Below are positions 50,559-59,885 of a stretch of DNA of 64,000 nt, one piece after another. The translations under genes were made by a program, and so were the position numbers. This DNA is from Pandoraea oxalativorans (GTDB lineage Bacteria; Pseudomonadota; Gammaproteobacteria; Burkholderiales; Burkholderiaceae). Within the stretch, counting starts at the first letter, position 1; each line of letters opens with the position of its first letter. The stretch is from the NCBI RefSeq assembly GCF_000972785.3, contig NZ_CP011253.3, forward strand, positions 558,001-622,000, written 5' to 3'. The notes below the pieces were generated by a model. The model was not told the origin of the DNA. It searched no databases and worked only from the letters and a program-made list of their open reading frames with translations.

Positions 50559-51527
50559 ATGAAACTGTGGAAAACCCTGCTGGCCGGCGCGGCCATGTTC
50601 GCCTCGGTCGCGGCGGCAAACGCGCAGGAAATCAACTTCGGCATCATCTCGACGGATTCCAGTGCAGCGCTGCGCCAACGCTGGCAGCCGCTGATCGACG
50701 ATATGGAGAAGCAAACGGGCATCAAGGTGACCCCGTTCTTCGCCACCGACTACGCGGGCGTGATCGAAGGCATGCGCTTCAACAAAGTGCAGCTTGCATG
50801 GATGGGCAACAAAGGCGCGATGGAAGCCGTCGACCGCTCGAACGGCGAAGTCTTCGCGAAGATCATGTACGCCGACGGCACCGAGGGTTACTACTCGCTG
50901 CTGATCTCGAATGCATCGAGCCCGTACAAGACGCTCGACGACGTGATCAAGAACGGCAAGAAGATCAACTTCGGTCTGGGCGATCCGACGTCGACGTCGG
51001 GCACGCTGGTGCCGGGTTACTACGTGTTCGCGAAGAACAACATCGACCCGCGCACGTACTTCAAGACGGCGCGCAGTTCGAACCACGGCGCAAATCTGAT
51101 GGCGGTGATCAACAATCAGGTGGACGTTGCGACGAACAACACCGAAGAGCTCAACAAGCTCGAAGCTACGCAGCCGGAGAAGGCCAAGCTGGTGCATGTG
51201 ATCTGGAAGTCGCCGCTGATTCCGTCGGATCCGCTGCTGTGGCGCAAGGACTTGCCGGAAGCCACGAAGAAGAAGGTTCGCGACTTCTTCCTCTCGTATG
51301 GCAAGGACGCACACGAGAAGGAAGTGCTGAAGAACATCTACAACTACGGCGGTTTCCGCGCGTCGTCCGATGCTCAACTGCTGCCGATCCGTCAGCTCGA
51401 ACTGTTCAAGCAGAAGGTGCAGCTTGAGTCGGACGCCAACATCGACGCCGCCAAGAAGAAGACGCAACTGGCAGACCTCGACGGCAAGCTGGCAGCACTC
51501 GACAAAGAGCTGAGCAAGACGAAGTAA
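50559..51527 (+). CDS. phnD: Phosphonate ABC transporter substrate-binding protein
   Basis: PhnD binds phosphonates in the periplasm. The 322-residue protein has a Sec signal (LLAGAAMFASVAAANA) and the family patterns FGIISTDSSAALRQRWQPLIDDMEKQTG, ATDYAGVIEGMRFNKVQLAWMGNKGAMEAV, FGLGDPTSTSGTLVPGYYVF and ARSSNHGANLMAVINNQVDVATNNTEEL. The last 50 residues form a Lys-rich helix. It sits 27 bases after phnC. Confidence 0.96.
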   Translation: MKLWKTLLAGAAMFASVAAANAQEINFGIISTDSSAALRQRWQPLIDDMEKQTGIKVTPFFATDYAGVIEGMRFNKVQLAWMGNKGAMEAVDRSNGEVFAKIMYADGTEGYYSLLISNASSPYKTLDDVIKNGKKINFGLGDPTSTSGTLVPGYYVFAKNNIDPRTYFKTARSSNHGANLMAVINNQVDVATNNTEELNKLEATQPEKAKLVHVIWKSPLIPSDPLLWRKDLPEATKKKVRDFFLSYGKDAHEKEVLKNIYNYGGFRASSDAQLLPIRQLELFKQKVQLESDANIDAAKKKTQLADLDGKLAALDKELSKTK

Positions 51528-51694
51528 GCGATAGGTAGCAACACGCTGCGCGTCGCTTCGTCACAGAGGCGAATGCGCGGGTCGAAGCAAGACGATTCAA
51601 GCGATGGCGGACCCGGGCGCCGGGTTTGCCATCTCCTCAGCGGTCCGAAATTTCGCCGGTGGCAGCCGCGCCGGTATGACACGTGGTACTCGAC

Positions 51695-52501
51695 ATGAAC
51701 ACCAGCGCCTCAATCACTGCCAATGGCCGCCTGCCGGGCGAGCCGCCCAAGCGTTCGTGGCTGTCCCTGATCAGTTGGGGCATCTTCTTTCTGGTCCTGG
51801 TGTGGTCGTGGAGCGGCGCGGACATGCGCCCGCTCGATCTGATTCGCGATTCCGGCAACATGAGCCAGTTCGCGCACGATTTCTTCCCGCCCGACTTCCG
51901 CGACTGGCGCGTATACGTCAACGAGATGCTCGTGACGATTCACATCGCGGTGTGGGGCACGGCACTCGCAGTCGTCTGCTCGATTCCGATGGGATTGCTC
52001 TCGGCGTCGAATATGGTGCCTGCCTGGGTGTATCAGCCGGTGCGTCGCGTGATGGACGCGTGCCGCGCGATTAACGAAATGGTTTTCGCAATGCTCTTCA
52101 TCGTGGCGGTTGGCCTGGGACCCTTCGCCGGTGTACTCGCGCTGTGGGTGCACACGACGGGCACGCTCTCGAAGCTGTTCGCCGAGGCGGTCGAAGCGAT
52201 TGACCCGCGTCCGGTGGAAGGCGTGCGTGCGACGGGCGCTCGCGCCATCGACGAAATTCTGTACGGTGTGCTGCCGCAGGTCATGCCGCTGTGGATCTCG
52301 TACACGCTGTACCGCTTCGAGTCCAACGTGCGTTCGGCGTCGGTGGTCGGCATGGTGGGCGCAGGCGGCATCGGTGTGGTGCTCTACGAAGTGATTCGCA
52401 GCTTCCAGTACGCTCAGACGTGCGCGGTGATGGTGATCATGGTGATCGTGGTGACGTGTATCGACGTCTTCTCGGCCCGCGTGCGCAAGATGGTGATCTG
52501 A
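51695..52501 (+). CDS. phnE: Phosphonate ABC transporter permease
   Basis: PhnE is the membrane channel of the phosphonate importer. The 268-residue protein has about six helices and the permease signature [64 protein letters not shown]. The ATG at 51695 (MNTSAS) is chosen; an upstream GTG at 51683 is possible, and neither has a strong ribosome site. It ends the phnCDE transcript at the terminator that follows. Confidence 0.94.
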   Translation: MNTSASITANGRLPGEPPKRSWLSLISWGIFFLVLVWSWSGADMRPLDLIRDSGNMSQFAHDFFPPDFRDWRVYVNEMLVTIHIAVWGTALAVVCSIPMGLLSASNMVPAWVYQPVRRVMDACRAINEMVFAMLFIVAVGLGPFAGVLALWVHTTGTLSKLFAEAVEAIDPRPVEGVRATGARAIDEILYGVLPQVMPLWISYTLYRFESNVRSASVVGMVGAGGIGVVLYEVIRSFQYAQTCAVMVIMVIVVTCIDVFSARVRKMVI

Positions 52502-52580
52502 CGGATCGGGCCGATCTGTCGAAACGAATGTTGTGCAGTAGCTGTGCGCGGTACGCAGTGTGGACGCTGTGGAAAAGAGA

Positions 52581-52604
52581 AAGGGCGCTTCGGCGCCCTT
52601 TTTC
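52581..52604 (+). terminator. Terminator after phnE
   Basis: AAGGGCGC-TTCG-GCGCCCTTTTTC: a perfect stem with a stable TTCG tetraloop and T-run, about 80 bases after phnE. It separates phnCDE from the oppositely oriented unknown gene. Confidence 0.9.
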
Positions 52605-52606
52605 GT

Positions 52607-53440
52607 TCAGCGGTTGGGCGGAAGGATGTCGAAACTCCCTATCAGGAAGAACTCCCTCATGTTCGGGTTCGGGGACGGAATCATCTGTACCTCCAGCAAC
52701 GAGGTCGTAAAAATCTCCGTGTAGCCTTGTTCGTAGAGTCCGCTGTAGGCATCGGGATCGATCCTCACGCTCACCGGTCCGTTCTCCAGTCCGTCGACCC
52801 GATACTCGCGAGCCTGGATGGTAGTGTAGGAGGGGGCTTTCCAGCCGACCACGCCGAAGCGAAAAATCGGCAAGTGGTAGGGCTCGAGCGTCGGAACGCG
52901 GCGAACCGTGGCCAGAATGCCGTCTGGAAATTTCTCCGGATCCAGCGCCTCACCATCAGCCAACCCTTCGAAATGGACCTCCTGGGGATTCAGAAACGGC
53001 GTGATGAGGAAGTCGATTCCGGGCCCGGGATAGCGTTGCCCGTCGGGCCACTCGACTTCGTAGTGAATGGTCGCGCGCTTTCCTATGAAGGGTCTGAGCC
53101 AGGCATTGGGCAGCACCATGCCGGTGATAGGACCTGGACCGAGATAGAGTTGACTCGTTTCTTGCGCGCCTGTCCCGTCTTCCGACACGAAGTGCAGAAT
53201 GAACGTCGATCCGAAGGGAACGCGGTGGGCGTCCATCTCAACGTATATCGGAGCGAGAAACTCGACAAACTCGCCAGGCAAGACAAATCCCCATGGCGCT
53301 ACGGATTGAATGGCGAAGGGACGTTCTTCCGGGTAGGGGTTGCAAAACAGACGTATCCGATCGAGTGTTCTTTCCGGGCGCCTTGCTGCATTCATGAACG
53401 TTCCGGCTTGAAACGATCCCCTGATTCTGTTCGATATCAT
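52607..53440 (-). CDS. Unknown protein inserted in the phn locus
   Basis: I do not recognise this 277-residue protein. It has no signal peptide or membrane helix and looks beta-rich. Notable segments are WGFVLPGEFVEFLAPIYVEM, FILHFVSEDGTGAQETSQLYLGPGP, ATIHYEVEWPDGQRYPGPGIDF and a C-terminal FFLIGSFDILPPNR. The repeated Trp-Pro-Asp-Gly and Pro-Gly turns suggest a beta-sandwich structure. AGGAG lies before the ATG at 53440. Base composition is visibly less GC-rich than the phn genes on both sides, so recent acquisition is likely. It shares no strand or operon with phnCDE. Confidence 0.8.
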   Translation of the reverse strand: MISNRIRGSFQAGTFMNAARRPERTLDRIRLFCNPYPEERPFAIQSVAPWGFVLPGEFVEFLAPIYVEMDAHRVPFGSTFILHFVSEDGTGAQETSQLYLGPGPITGMVLPNAWLRPFIGKRATIHYEVEWPDGQRYPGPGIDFLITPFLNPQEVHFEGLADGEALDPEKFPDGILATVRRVPTLEPYHLPIFRFGVVGWKAPSYTTIQAREYRVDGLENGPVSVRIDPDAYSGLYEQGYTEIFTTSLLEVQMIPSPNPNMREFFLIGSFDILPPNR

Positions 53441-53653
53441 CGCGATGCTCCTGTCGATCCTCTGAAGGCGCGAGCCGTGAGCCGACGCTCGTCATGATCA
53501 CGCTGTGCGGCGCTGTACAGCATCGGGACGCGCCGGTCATCAAAGTGTAGAAACGCCGTTCGGTGCGGGTCTAGCTGTCAACCTTTGCATTGACAATCGT
53601 GACGAAATTTCCTAATAGGACCTCCGGCCGCGGCGCACCGGGGTCGACGAAAC

Positions 53654-53680
53654 GAAAAAAGGGCACCGAAGCGCCCTTTC
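53654..53680 (-). terminator. Terminator after phnM
   Basis: On the minus strand AAGGGCGC-TTCG-GTGCCCTT is a stem with a TTCG loop followed by TTTTTCGTTTC. It ends the phnGHIJKLM operon about 60 bases after phnM. Confidence 0.88.
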
Positions 53681-53738
53681 ATTCTTGCGGCTCGCCAGCC
53701 ACCGCGACAGTCTTCCGTCGCGATGGCCTCACGTCACG

Positions 53739-54884
53739 TCAAGCGATCCGCTGCCCCACCCTATACGTCGCACGCGGAATCGGCGGCATGCCGGGGCGCA
53801 CGGCCACGCGCACCATGTCGGCACGCAGGCCCGGCGTGATGCCGCCGCGATCCGTCAGACCGGCCGACTGCGCCGGATTCCACGACACCGTGCGCATGGC
53901 CTTTGAGAGCGTCCAGCCGCAGTCCGCATGGTCCCGGTGCAACTGAAACGCCGCTTGTAACAGGCTCGCCGGGACATAGTCCGACGACAGAATGTCGAGC
54001 ACATCTTCACGTGCCAACTCCGCTGCCGCCACATTGGCCGAATGCGAACCGCCACGCATCACGTTCGGTGCCCCCATGATCACGCCAATCGACTTGTCGT
54101 GTGCTGCGCGCGCAGCGACCAGCGTCGTCGGGAATTCCGACAGCGCCACACCGTCGCGCTCGGCTTCTTCCACGTGTTCGAGCGACGTGTCGTCGTGGCT
54201 CGCCAGCGGAAGCCCGCGCGCACGGCTCATCTCGACGATGGTGCGACGATGCGGAATCGCGTATTTCTCCTGCTGCGCACGCAGATCGGCGAGCATCGCA
54301 TCCCATTGCGCGTCCGGCACTTTGCCGTTGCGCTCGTGATACTGACGGTGCAGCACCGGGTCGTGCCACTGACGTTGACCCGGCGTGTGATCCATGACCG
54401 ACACGAGACGCAGCAGCGGGTGATCGCACATGTCGGCGAACGTGTCGGCCGCGTCCTGCGTCGCGATTTCGCAGCGCAGATGCAGAAAGTGATCCGCGCG
54501 GAACAGCCCCGCTTCGATGGTGTCGAGCAGCGCCTGACCGCACTCGGCCTGCAGCTTGCGACTGCGCAGACCCGGGGCGTCGCGCTCGCCGATCACCAGC
54601 GAGTCGAACACCGTCGTGATACCCGCCGCAGCCACCTGAGCATCGTGAATCGCGAAGGCCGCGTGCGTGTTCCAGTACACGCCGGGGCGCGGCGCGAGGT
54701 GCTTCTCCAGATTGTCGGTATGCAGCTCGACAAGCCCCGGCACCAGATAATCGCCTTCCCAGTCGACGGCTTCAGCGGACTGCGTCGTCCCTTCCTCCAC
54801 CGCGTGGATGAGACCCTCGCGGACTTCGACCACGCCGGTGAAGGTCGTGTCGGGCGTGACGATGCGAGCGTTCTTGATAAGCAT
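53739..54884 (-). CDS. phnM: Alpha-D-ribose 1-methylphosphonate 5-triphosphate diphosphatase
   Basis: PhnM removes pyrophosphate from the 5-triphosphate intermediate before C-P cleavage. The 381-residue amidohydrolase shows MLIKNARIVTPDTTFTGVVEV, the metal-site LVPGLVELHTDNLEKHLAPRPGVYWN, SHDDTSLEHVEEA, and EDVLDILSSDYVPASLLQAAF near the C-terminus. The start is the conserved Met at 54884; the longer open frame is antisense noise. Confidence 0.95.
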   Translation of the reverse strand: MLIKNARIVTPDTTFTGVVEVREGLIHAVEEGTTQSAEAVDWEGDYLVPGLVELHTDNLEKHLAPRPGVYWNTHAAFAIHDAQVAAAGITTVFDSLVIGERDAPGLRSRKLQAECGQALLDTIEAGLFRADHFLHLRCEIATQDAADTFADMCDHPLLRLVSVMDHTPGQRQWHDPVLHRQYHERNGKVPDAQWDAMLADLRAQQEKYAIPHRRTIVEMSRARGLPLASHDDTSLEHVEEAERDGVALSEFPTTLVAARAAHDKSIGVIMGAPNVMRGGSHSANVAAAELAREDVLDILSSDYVPASLLQAAFQLHRDHADCGWTLSKAMRTVSWNPAQSAGLTDRGGITPGLRADMVRVAVRPGMPPIPRATYRVGQRIA

Positions 54885-54900
54885 GGACAGACTCCGGGGA

Positions 54901-55689
54901 TCAATGTGCGGGACGCAGCACCGGACGCATGGCGAGCGTTCGCGTCGCCACTTCGTCGCGGGTCGCCTCGTCGTGGAAGATGCCCACGATGGCGCTCCCC
55001 GCTGCACGGGCTTCGGTAATCAGTTGCGAGACCACGGCGCGGTTCTGCGCGTCGAGCGACGCGGTCGGCTCGTCGAGCAGCAGCACCGGTGCGGCGGCGA
55101 TCAGCCCGCGCGCGATGTTGATGCGCTGCTGTTCGCCGCCGGAGAACGTCGCCGGGGCGAGCGACCAGAGGCGCTCGGGGATGTTCAGACGCGCGAGCAG
55201 ATCGCGCGCACGACCGGCGGCGTCGGCGTCGCCGTGACCCAGCCGTCGCAACGGCTCCGCCACGATGTCTAACGTGGTGACGCGCGGAATCACGCGCAGA
55301 AACTGGCTGACGTAGCCGAGCGTGGTGCGACGCACCGAGAGCACTTCGCGGGCGGTGGCGGTCGTCAGGTCGACCCAGTGTTGGCCCTGACCTGCATCGT
55401 GACGAATCTCGATACGGCCTTCGCCTGCGAGATAGTTGCCGTACAGGCAACGCAGCAGCGTGCTCTTGCCCGAGCCTGAAGGGCCGACGAGCGCCACGCA
55501 TTCGCCGCGTCGCACCGTGAGGTCGACACCTTCGAGCGCCGGGATCGCCGCGCCGCCCTGCGCGTGCAGACGGAAGGTCTTGTGCAGACCTTGTGCGCGC
55601 AGCACAACGTCGTCTTCGCGCGTGCCGAGCGTAAGGGCCGCGCCGCTGAGCGACGTTGCTGACGTAGTAAGGTTCGTTCCGGAGTTCAT
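54901..55689 (-). CDS. phnL: C-P lyase ABC-type subunit PhnL
   Basis: PhnL is an ATP-binding-cassette protein needed for the PhnI-dependent steps of C-P lyase. The 262-residue protein has Walker [27 protein letters not shown], the signature [41 protein letters not shown] and the switch [19 protein letters not shown]. The ATG at 55689 overlaps the phnK stop (ATGA). It stands 16 bases before phnM. Confidence 0.94.
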   Translation of the reverse strand: MNSGTNLTTSATSLSGAALTLGTREDDVVLRAQGLHKTFRLHAQGGAAIPALEGVDLTVRRGECVALVGPSGSGKSTLLRCLYGNYLAGEGRIEIRHDAGQGQHWVDLTTATAREVLSVRRTTLGYVSQFLRVIPRVTTLDIVAEPLRRLGHGDADAAGRARDLLARLNIPERLWSLAPATFSGGEQQRINIARGLIAAAPVLLLDEPTASLDAQNRAVVSQLITEARAAGSAIVGIFHDEATRDEVATRTLAMRPVLRPAH

Positions 55690-56510
55690 ACGGGCAGTAC
55701 CGAGGAAACCAGCAATTGCGTGTAGGGATGTTGCGGGTCGTCGAGGACTTGATCGGTCAACCCGGCTTCGACCACACGTCCCGCCTGCATGACGATCAGA
55801 CGATGCGCAATGAGTCGTGCCACCCCGATATCGTGCGTGACGATGATGGCGGCAAGATGAAGGCGCTCCACGAGCGAGCGCAGCAGGTCCAGAAGACGTG
55901 CCTGCACCGACACGTCGAGTCCGGCGGTCGGCTCGTCCATGAAGACGAGACGCGGCTCGGTCACGAGGTTGCGGGCGATCTGCAGACGCTGCTGCATGCC
56001 CCCCGAGAACGCACCGGGCATCTCGTCCACACGCGCCGGATCGAGTTCGACTTGCGCCATCCAGTGGCGCGCCTTCTCGCGGATGTCCCCAAAGTGACGC
56101 GCACCGACGGCCATCAGACGGTCGCCGATGTTGCCGCCCGCCGACACGTTCATGCGCAGCCCATCGCGCGGGTTTTGCTCGACGAAGCCCCACTCGGTGC
56201 GCAGCAGGCGACGCTTGTGCGCTTCGTCCAGCGCGCTCAGGTCGTGCAGTACGCCATCGGTGCCGCGATAGTGGAGCGATCCGGCGTCGATGGCGTGACG
56301 CAGGGCCAGCGCGTTGAGCAACGTCGACTTGCCCGAGCCGGACTCGCCGACCACGCAGACCACTTCGCCCGGCCACAGATCGAAGCTCACGTCGGCGCAA
56401 CCGATACGGTCGCCGTAGTGTTTGCCCAGTCCCTTCACGCGCAGCAGCGGTTCGTCCAGCGGTGCCGTATGACGTTCGACCGGTCGCAGGGAATCCATCA
56501 CGGCGTTCAT
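55686..56510 (-). CDS. phnK: C-P lyase ABC-type subunit PhnK
   Basis: PhnK docks on the PhnGHIJ core. The 274-residue ATPase has Walker [57 protein letters not shown], the signature [42 protein letters not shown] and the C-terminal [16 protein letters not shown]. It overlaps both phnJ and phnL by ATGA. Confidence 0.95.
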   Translation of the reverse strand: MNAVMDSLRPVERHTAPLDEPLLRVKGLGKHYGDRIGCADVSFDLWPGEVVCVVGESGSGKSTLLNALALRHAIDAGSLHYRGTDGVLHDLSALDEAHKRRLLRTEWGFVEQNPRDGLRMNVSAGGNIGDRLMAVGARHFGDIREKARHWMAQVELDPARVDEMPGAFSGGMQQRLQIARNLVTEPRLVFMDEPTAGLDVSVQARLLDLLRSLVERLHLAAIIVTHDIGVARLIAHRLIVMQAGRVVEAGLTDQVLDDPQHPYTQLLVSSVLPV

Positions 56511-57433
56511 GCGCGCTCCTTCGCGGCGTGCGCCACATCTGCCACGTTCGCGGACGTGCGATCGCCGCAATAGTCGCTGTCCGAACACACGTACATGCGC
56601 GTGCCTTCGTCGTCGGTGATGACTTCGTCGAGGAAGCTGTCGGTTGCGCCGCACAGGGCGCAATGCGCGTCCCACTTCTGGGGTTCGAACGGGTAGTCGT
56701 CGAAGTCGAGACTCTCGACCGACGTGTACGGCGGAATCGCGTACAGACGTCGTTCGCGCCCCGCGCCGAAGAGTTGCAGCGCCGGATTCATATGCAGCTT
56801 GGGGTTGTCGAACTTCGGAATCGGGGAGGGCGACATCAGATAGCGCCCGTTGACGATGACCGGGTAGTCGTAGGTCGTCGCAATTGCACCGTGACGCACG
56901 ATGTCTTCGTACAGACGCACGCGCATCAGGCCGTACTCGCCGAGCGCATGCAGCTTGCGCGATTCAACGATGCGCGGCTCCAGACGGAACATCGGCTCGG
57001 GCATCGGCACCTGAAACACGAGGATCTGACCGTCGTGCAGCGAGACTTCGGGAATGCGGTGGCGCGTCTGGATAACGGTTGCCTCGGACGTCTTCGTCGT
57101 GGTGGCGACACCGGCCGTGCGCGCAAAGAAGCGACGGATGTTCACGGCGTTGGTCGTATCGTCCGCGCCCTGATCGATGACCTTGAGCGTGTCGTCGGCC
57201 CCGATCACGGCGGCGCTGACCTGAATCCCGCCCGTGCCCCAGCCATACGGCAGCGGCATTTCGCGGCTGCCGAACGGCACCTGATAGCCGGGGATGGCCA
57301 CAGCCTTGAGCAGGCTGCGACGGATCATGCGCTTGGTGTGTTCGTCGAGGAACGCGAAGTTATAGCCGTCGGCCGTGGCGGCGCTTGCCGCAGACGGTCG
57401 GGAGGTGTCTTGCAACGTGGCGGCGTCGTTCAT
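56507..57433 (-). CDS. phnJ: C-P lyase radical-SAM subunit PhnJ
   Basis: PhnJ breaks the carbon-phosphorus bond using a 4Fe-4S cluster and S-adenosylmethionine. The 308-residue protein carries the four conserved cysteines at 258, 261, 283 and 289 (HCALCGATD...YVCSDSDYC). The spacings 3, 22 and 6 equal those of the E. coli enzyme, so the cluster site and catalytic thiol are present. It overlaps phnI and phnK by ATGA. An N-terminal extension of about 20 residues is Ala/Thr-rich. Confidence 0.96.
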   Translation of the reverse strand: MNDAATLQDTSRPSAASAATADGYNFAFLDEHTKRMIRRSLLKAVAIPGYQVPFGSREMPLPYGWGTGGIQVSAAVIGADDTLKVIDQGADDTTNAVNIRRFFARTAGVATTTKTSEATVIQTRHRIPEVSLHDGQILVFQVPMPEPMFRLEPRIVESRKLHALGEYGLMRVRLYEDIVRHGAIATTYDYPVIVNGRYLMSPSPIPKFDNPKLHMNPALQLFGAGRERRLYAIPPYTSVESLDFDDYPFEPQKWDAHCALCGATDSFLDEVITDDEGTRMYVCSDSDYCGDRTSANVADVAHAAKERA

Positions 57434-58650
57434 GCGGCCTCCTGAGCGTTCTGAGTGGTGGGGGCAGTGGCGTCGTCGCTCGCTTGCGTGCCGCATGGAG
57501 CGTATTTCGCGGCGTGCTCTGCGCGCAGACGGCGCACCAGTTCCAGCTCGGCCTGAAAGTCGACGTAGTGCGGCAGCTTCAGGTGCTGTACGAAGCCCGA
57601 CGCTTCGACGTTGTCGCTGTGATAAAGCACGAACTCCTGTTGCTGCGCGGGCGAGTTGGCTTCGTCGCCCAGTTCGTTCGTGCGCAGTGCGCGGTCAACG
57701 AGCGACATCGCCATCGCCTTGCGCTCGTTGTGGCCGAACGCCAGTCCGTAGCCCTGCGTGAACTGCGGCGGGACGTCCTGACTGCCACCGAACTGCGTGA
57801 CCATCTGGCACTCGGTCACTGCGATTTCACCGATGTCGATGGCGAAGCCGAGTTCTTCCGGCACGATCTCGATAGCTACCTGACCTAGACGAATTTCGCC
57901 CGCGAACGGGTGATCGTTGCCATAGCCGCGCTGTGTGGAATAGCCGAGCGCGAGCAGGAAGCCTTCGTCGCCGCGTGCGAGGTTCTGCAACCGCGCCGTG
58001 CGCGACGCTGGCGTAAAGAGCGGCGAGTGCACGAGGTCGTGCGGCTCGGGGTCGGCACCGTTGGTGTTCAGTGGTTCGAGCAGACCGTCGCGCTTCATGA
58101 TGTCGGTGACGCGCGTGGTGGCCGCGATGGGCGGCACGTCCGGGATCTCGGCCGCGGCGCACGGTCGTGGCGCTGCGGTCGCTGCAGCGCTCGCGCAACG
58201 TTCGCCAGCGAGCGGTGCGTCGGACGTCTCGCCGTCAAGACCCTCAGCCAGCAACGCGAAGTCCAGCAGACGCTGCGTGTAGTCGTACGTGGCCCCCAGC
58301 ACCTGTCCGCCGGGCATGTCCTTGAACGTGGCCGAGATGCGGCGCGACAGACGCATCGACGCCGTATCGATTGGTTTCGTGGTGCCCAGACGCGGCAATG
58401 TCGTGCGATACGCACGCAGCAGGAAGATCGCTTCGACCAGATCGCCCGATGCCTGCTTGATGGCCAGCGCTGCGAGCGTTTCGTCGTACAACGCACCTTC
58501 GCTCATTACCCGCGAGACTGCGAGACGCATCTGTTCGCGAATTTGCGTGACGGTGAGCGCGGGGATGTCGGGATTGCCGCGCCGCGCCTTGGCGAGCAGG
58601 TCCCAGGATTGTTCGATGGCGCGCTCGCCACCTTTGACTGCGACGTACAT
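57430..58650 (-). CDS. phnI: C-P lyase core subunit PhnI
   Basis: PhnI, with PhnGHL, transfers the phosphonate to ribose, displacing adenine from ATP. The 406-residue protein begins MYVAVKGGERAIEQSWDLLAKARRGNPDIPALTVTQIREQMRLAVSRVMSEGALYDETLAALAIKQASGD, the family signature, and contains ARGDEGFLLALGYSTQRGYGNDHPF. An Ala/Thr insert near residues 155-185 is probably a loop. The start overlaps the phnH stop by one base (TGATG). Confidence 0.95.
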   Translation of the reverse strand: MYVAVKGGERAIEQSWDLLAKARRGNPDIPALTVTQIREQMRLAVSRVMSEGALYDETLAALAIKQASGDLVEAIFLLRAYRTTLPRLGTTKPIDTASMRLSRRISATFKDMPGGQVLGATYDYTQRLLDFALLAEGLDGETSDAPLAGERCASAAATAAPRPCAAAEIPDVPPIAATTRVTDIMKRDGLLEPLNTNGADPEPHDLVHSPLFTPASRTARLQNLARGDEGFLLALGYSTQRGYGNDHPFAGEIRLGQVAIEIVPEELGFAIDIGEIAVTECQMVTQFGGSQDVPPQFTQGYGLAFGHNERKAMAMSLVDRALRTNELGDEANSPAQQQEFVLYHSDNVEASGFVQHLKLPHYVDFQAELELVRRLRAEHAAKYAPCGTQASDDATAPTTQNAQEAA

Positions 58651-59300
58651 CAGCAAACCTCCACATGCGTGGTGCGCGGCAGCCCGAGCACCGTGTCGCC
58701 AGCGGCGATCAACAGGTCGAGACCGGCGGGAAAGCGCGACGCGAGTGCGGCGCGCGCCTGCCAGAAGGCGGCGTCAAGACCACCGACGGTGACGTCCGCA
58801 TGGGTCTGAATGCCTGGGCCGCGCAACCGCAGATGCAGCAGATGCAGCAGATGCAGTCCGTCGCCGGTGTGGCCCACGCTTAGTGCGGGAACGTCGACGA
58901 TCAGCGTGGCGCTGTGTTCCGGCGATTCGGCCGTGCCGAAGGCGAAGCGCTCAAGGGCCGGGCAACTGGCGGGATCGGTGAGCAACGCGAATTGCGCTTG
59001 CGCGAGACCCGCTTCGCCGCTGAGCAGCGGCGCACCTGTGTGAAAGCGCAGGGCGCTGGCCACTTCGCCCAGCGGTGATTGCAACCAGACGGGCGTCGTG
59101 GCGTCGGCCAGCGCGAGCAGCGTGGCGCGCGCAGCGATGCTGGCTTCGTCGCTATGGCCGAGACGCTGGCCGACCTGGCGCAACTGACCGGGGCGGGCGA
59201 GGGCATCGAGCACTGCACGGAAGACGCCCTGAGCGTCGTGGACCGGATCGTCGAAACCGGGTTGCAGTGCCGACCAGTCGGGCATGGTTGCCGTCAACAT
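58650..59300 (-). CDS. phnH: C-P lyase subunit PhnH
   Basis: PhnH is a structural subunit of the PhnGHIJ core complex. The 216-residue protein shows QPGFDDPVHDAQGVFRAVLDALARPGQLRQV and LLTDPASCPALERFAFGTAESPEHSATLIVDV. A 9-base tandem unit (58831-58856) encodes the run HLLHLLHL. The ATG at 59300 directly follows the phnG stop. Confidence 0.93.
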   Translation of the reverse strand: MLTATMPDWSALQPGFDDPVHDAQGVFRAVLDALARPGQLRQVGQRLGHSDEASIAARATLLALADATTPVWLQSPLGEVASALRFHTGAPLLSGEAGLAQAQFALLTDPASCPALERFAFGTAESPEHSATLIVDVPALSVGHTGDGLHLLHLLHLRLRGPGIQTHADVTVGGLDAAFWQARAALASRFPAGLDLLIAAGDTVLGLPRTTHVEVC

Positions 59301-59792
59301 TCAGGCCTCCCGGACCATGGTGAAGAACTCGACGCGGCTGGCCGCCACGTCGGCGTCGTTCTGCGCTGCGGTGGCGGCCAGACGTTCAGAGATCGCCGCG
59401 AGTGGACCGGCGGCAAGCACGGCGCGGTGCTGCGGCATTTGCATCAGGGCATCCAGACGCGCCACACGCACGGCGCGCTCGGCGTCGCGACCCAGCACAT
59501 AGCCGGTGCCGACCACGCCGTCCTGCTGACGCAGCGTGCAACGCGTGACGGTCGTCTCGCCGAGGTTGAAGCGATCGCCGCTGCCACCCACGCGGCCCTG
59601 CACCAGCACGAGACCGGTCTGCGGGGCGCGCAGCCAGATGAACTGCGGGGCGTCGGGGCAACGGGCGATGGCGTCGTCGAGTTCGTCGTGCGTGGCGCGT
59701 GCAAACAACGCAAGCCACCGGGCGCGGTCCGCCTGCTTCTGCGGGGTGGCGCCGTCCTCGTCATGTGGGGTGTCGGGAGATGTGATTGACAT
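59301..59792 (-). CDS. phnG: C-P lyase subunit PhnG
   Basis: PhnG is the small subunit of the C-P lyase core. The 163-residue protein contains RARWLALFARATHDEL, LRAPQTGLVLVQGRVGGSGDRFNLGETTVTRCTLRQQDG, GTGYVLGRDAERAVRVARLDALMQ and ends SRVEFFTMVREA, close to the E. coli VDFFTMVRG end. It is the first gene of the minus-strand array. The region before its ATG lacks a ribosome site and is occupied by the PhnF-type operator. Confidence 0.93.
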   Translation of the reverse strand: MSITSPDTPHDEDGATPQKQADRARWLALFARATHDELDDAIARCPDAPQFIWLRAPQTGLVLVQGRVGGSGDRFNLGETTVTRCTLRQQDGVVGTGYVLGRDAERAVRVARLDALMQMPQHRAVLAAGPLAAISERLAATAAQNDADVAASRVEFFTMVREA

Positions 59793-59796
59793 ATTT

Positions 59797-59812
59797 GTCT
59801 AGTCGTATAGAC
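59797..59812. promoter_or_regulatory. PhnF-type operator between phnG and phnF
   Basis: GTCTAGTCGTATAGAC is a palindrome with GTCTA/TAGAC arms, resembling GntR/HutC-family sites such as those of PhnF. It lies 5 bases before the phnG start and about 75 before phnF, so one repressor could control both directions. Confidence 0.6.
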
Positions 59813-59885
59813 GTGTATATGATCGCAACAACGTCAGATGGGGACTGCTAGCGGCCTCATTACAACTTTCCGGGGTGTCAATTTG

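Noticed and set aside
55690..56538. Long in-frame extension upstream of PhnL
   Set aside because: The extension is Arg-rich, overlaps phnK almost entirely and lacks family similarity; PhnL begins at 55689 by ATGA overlap.
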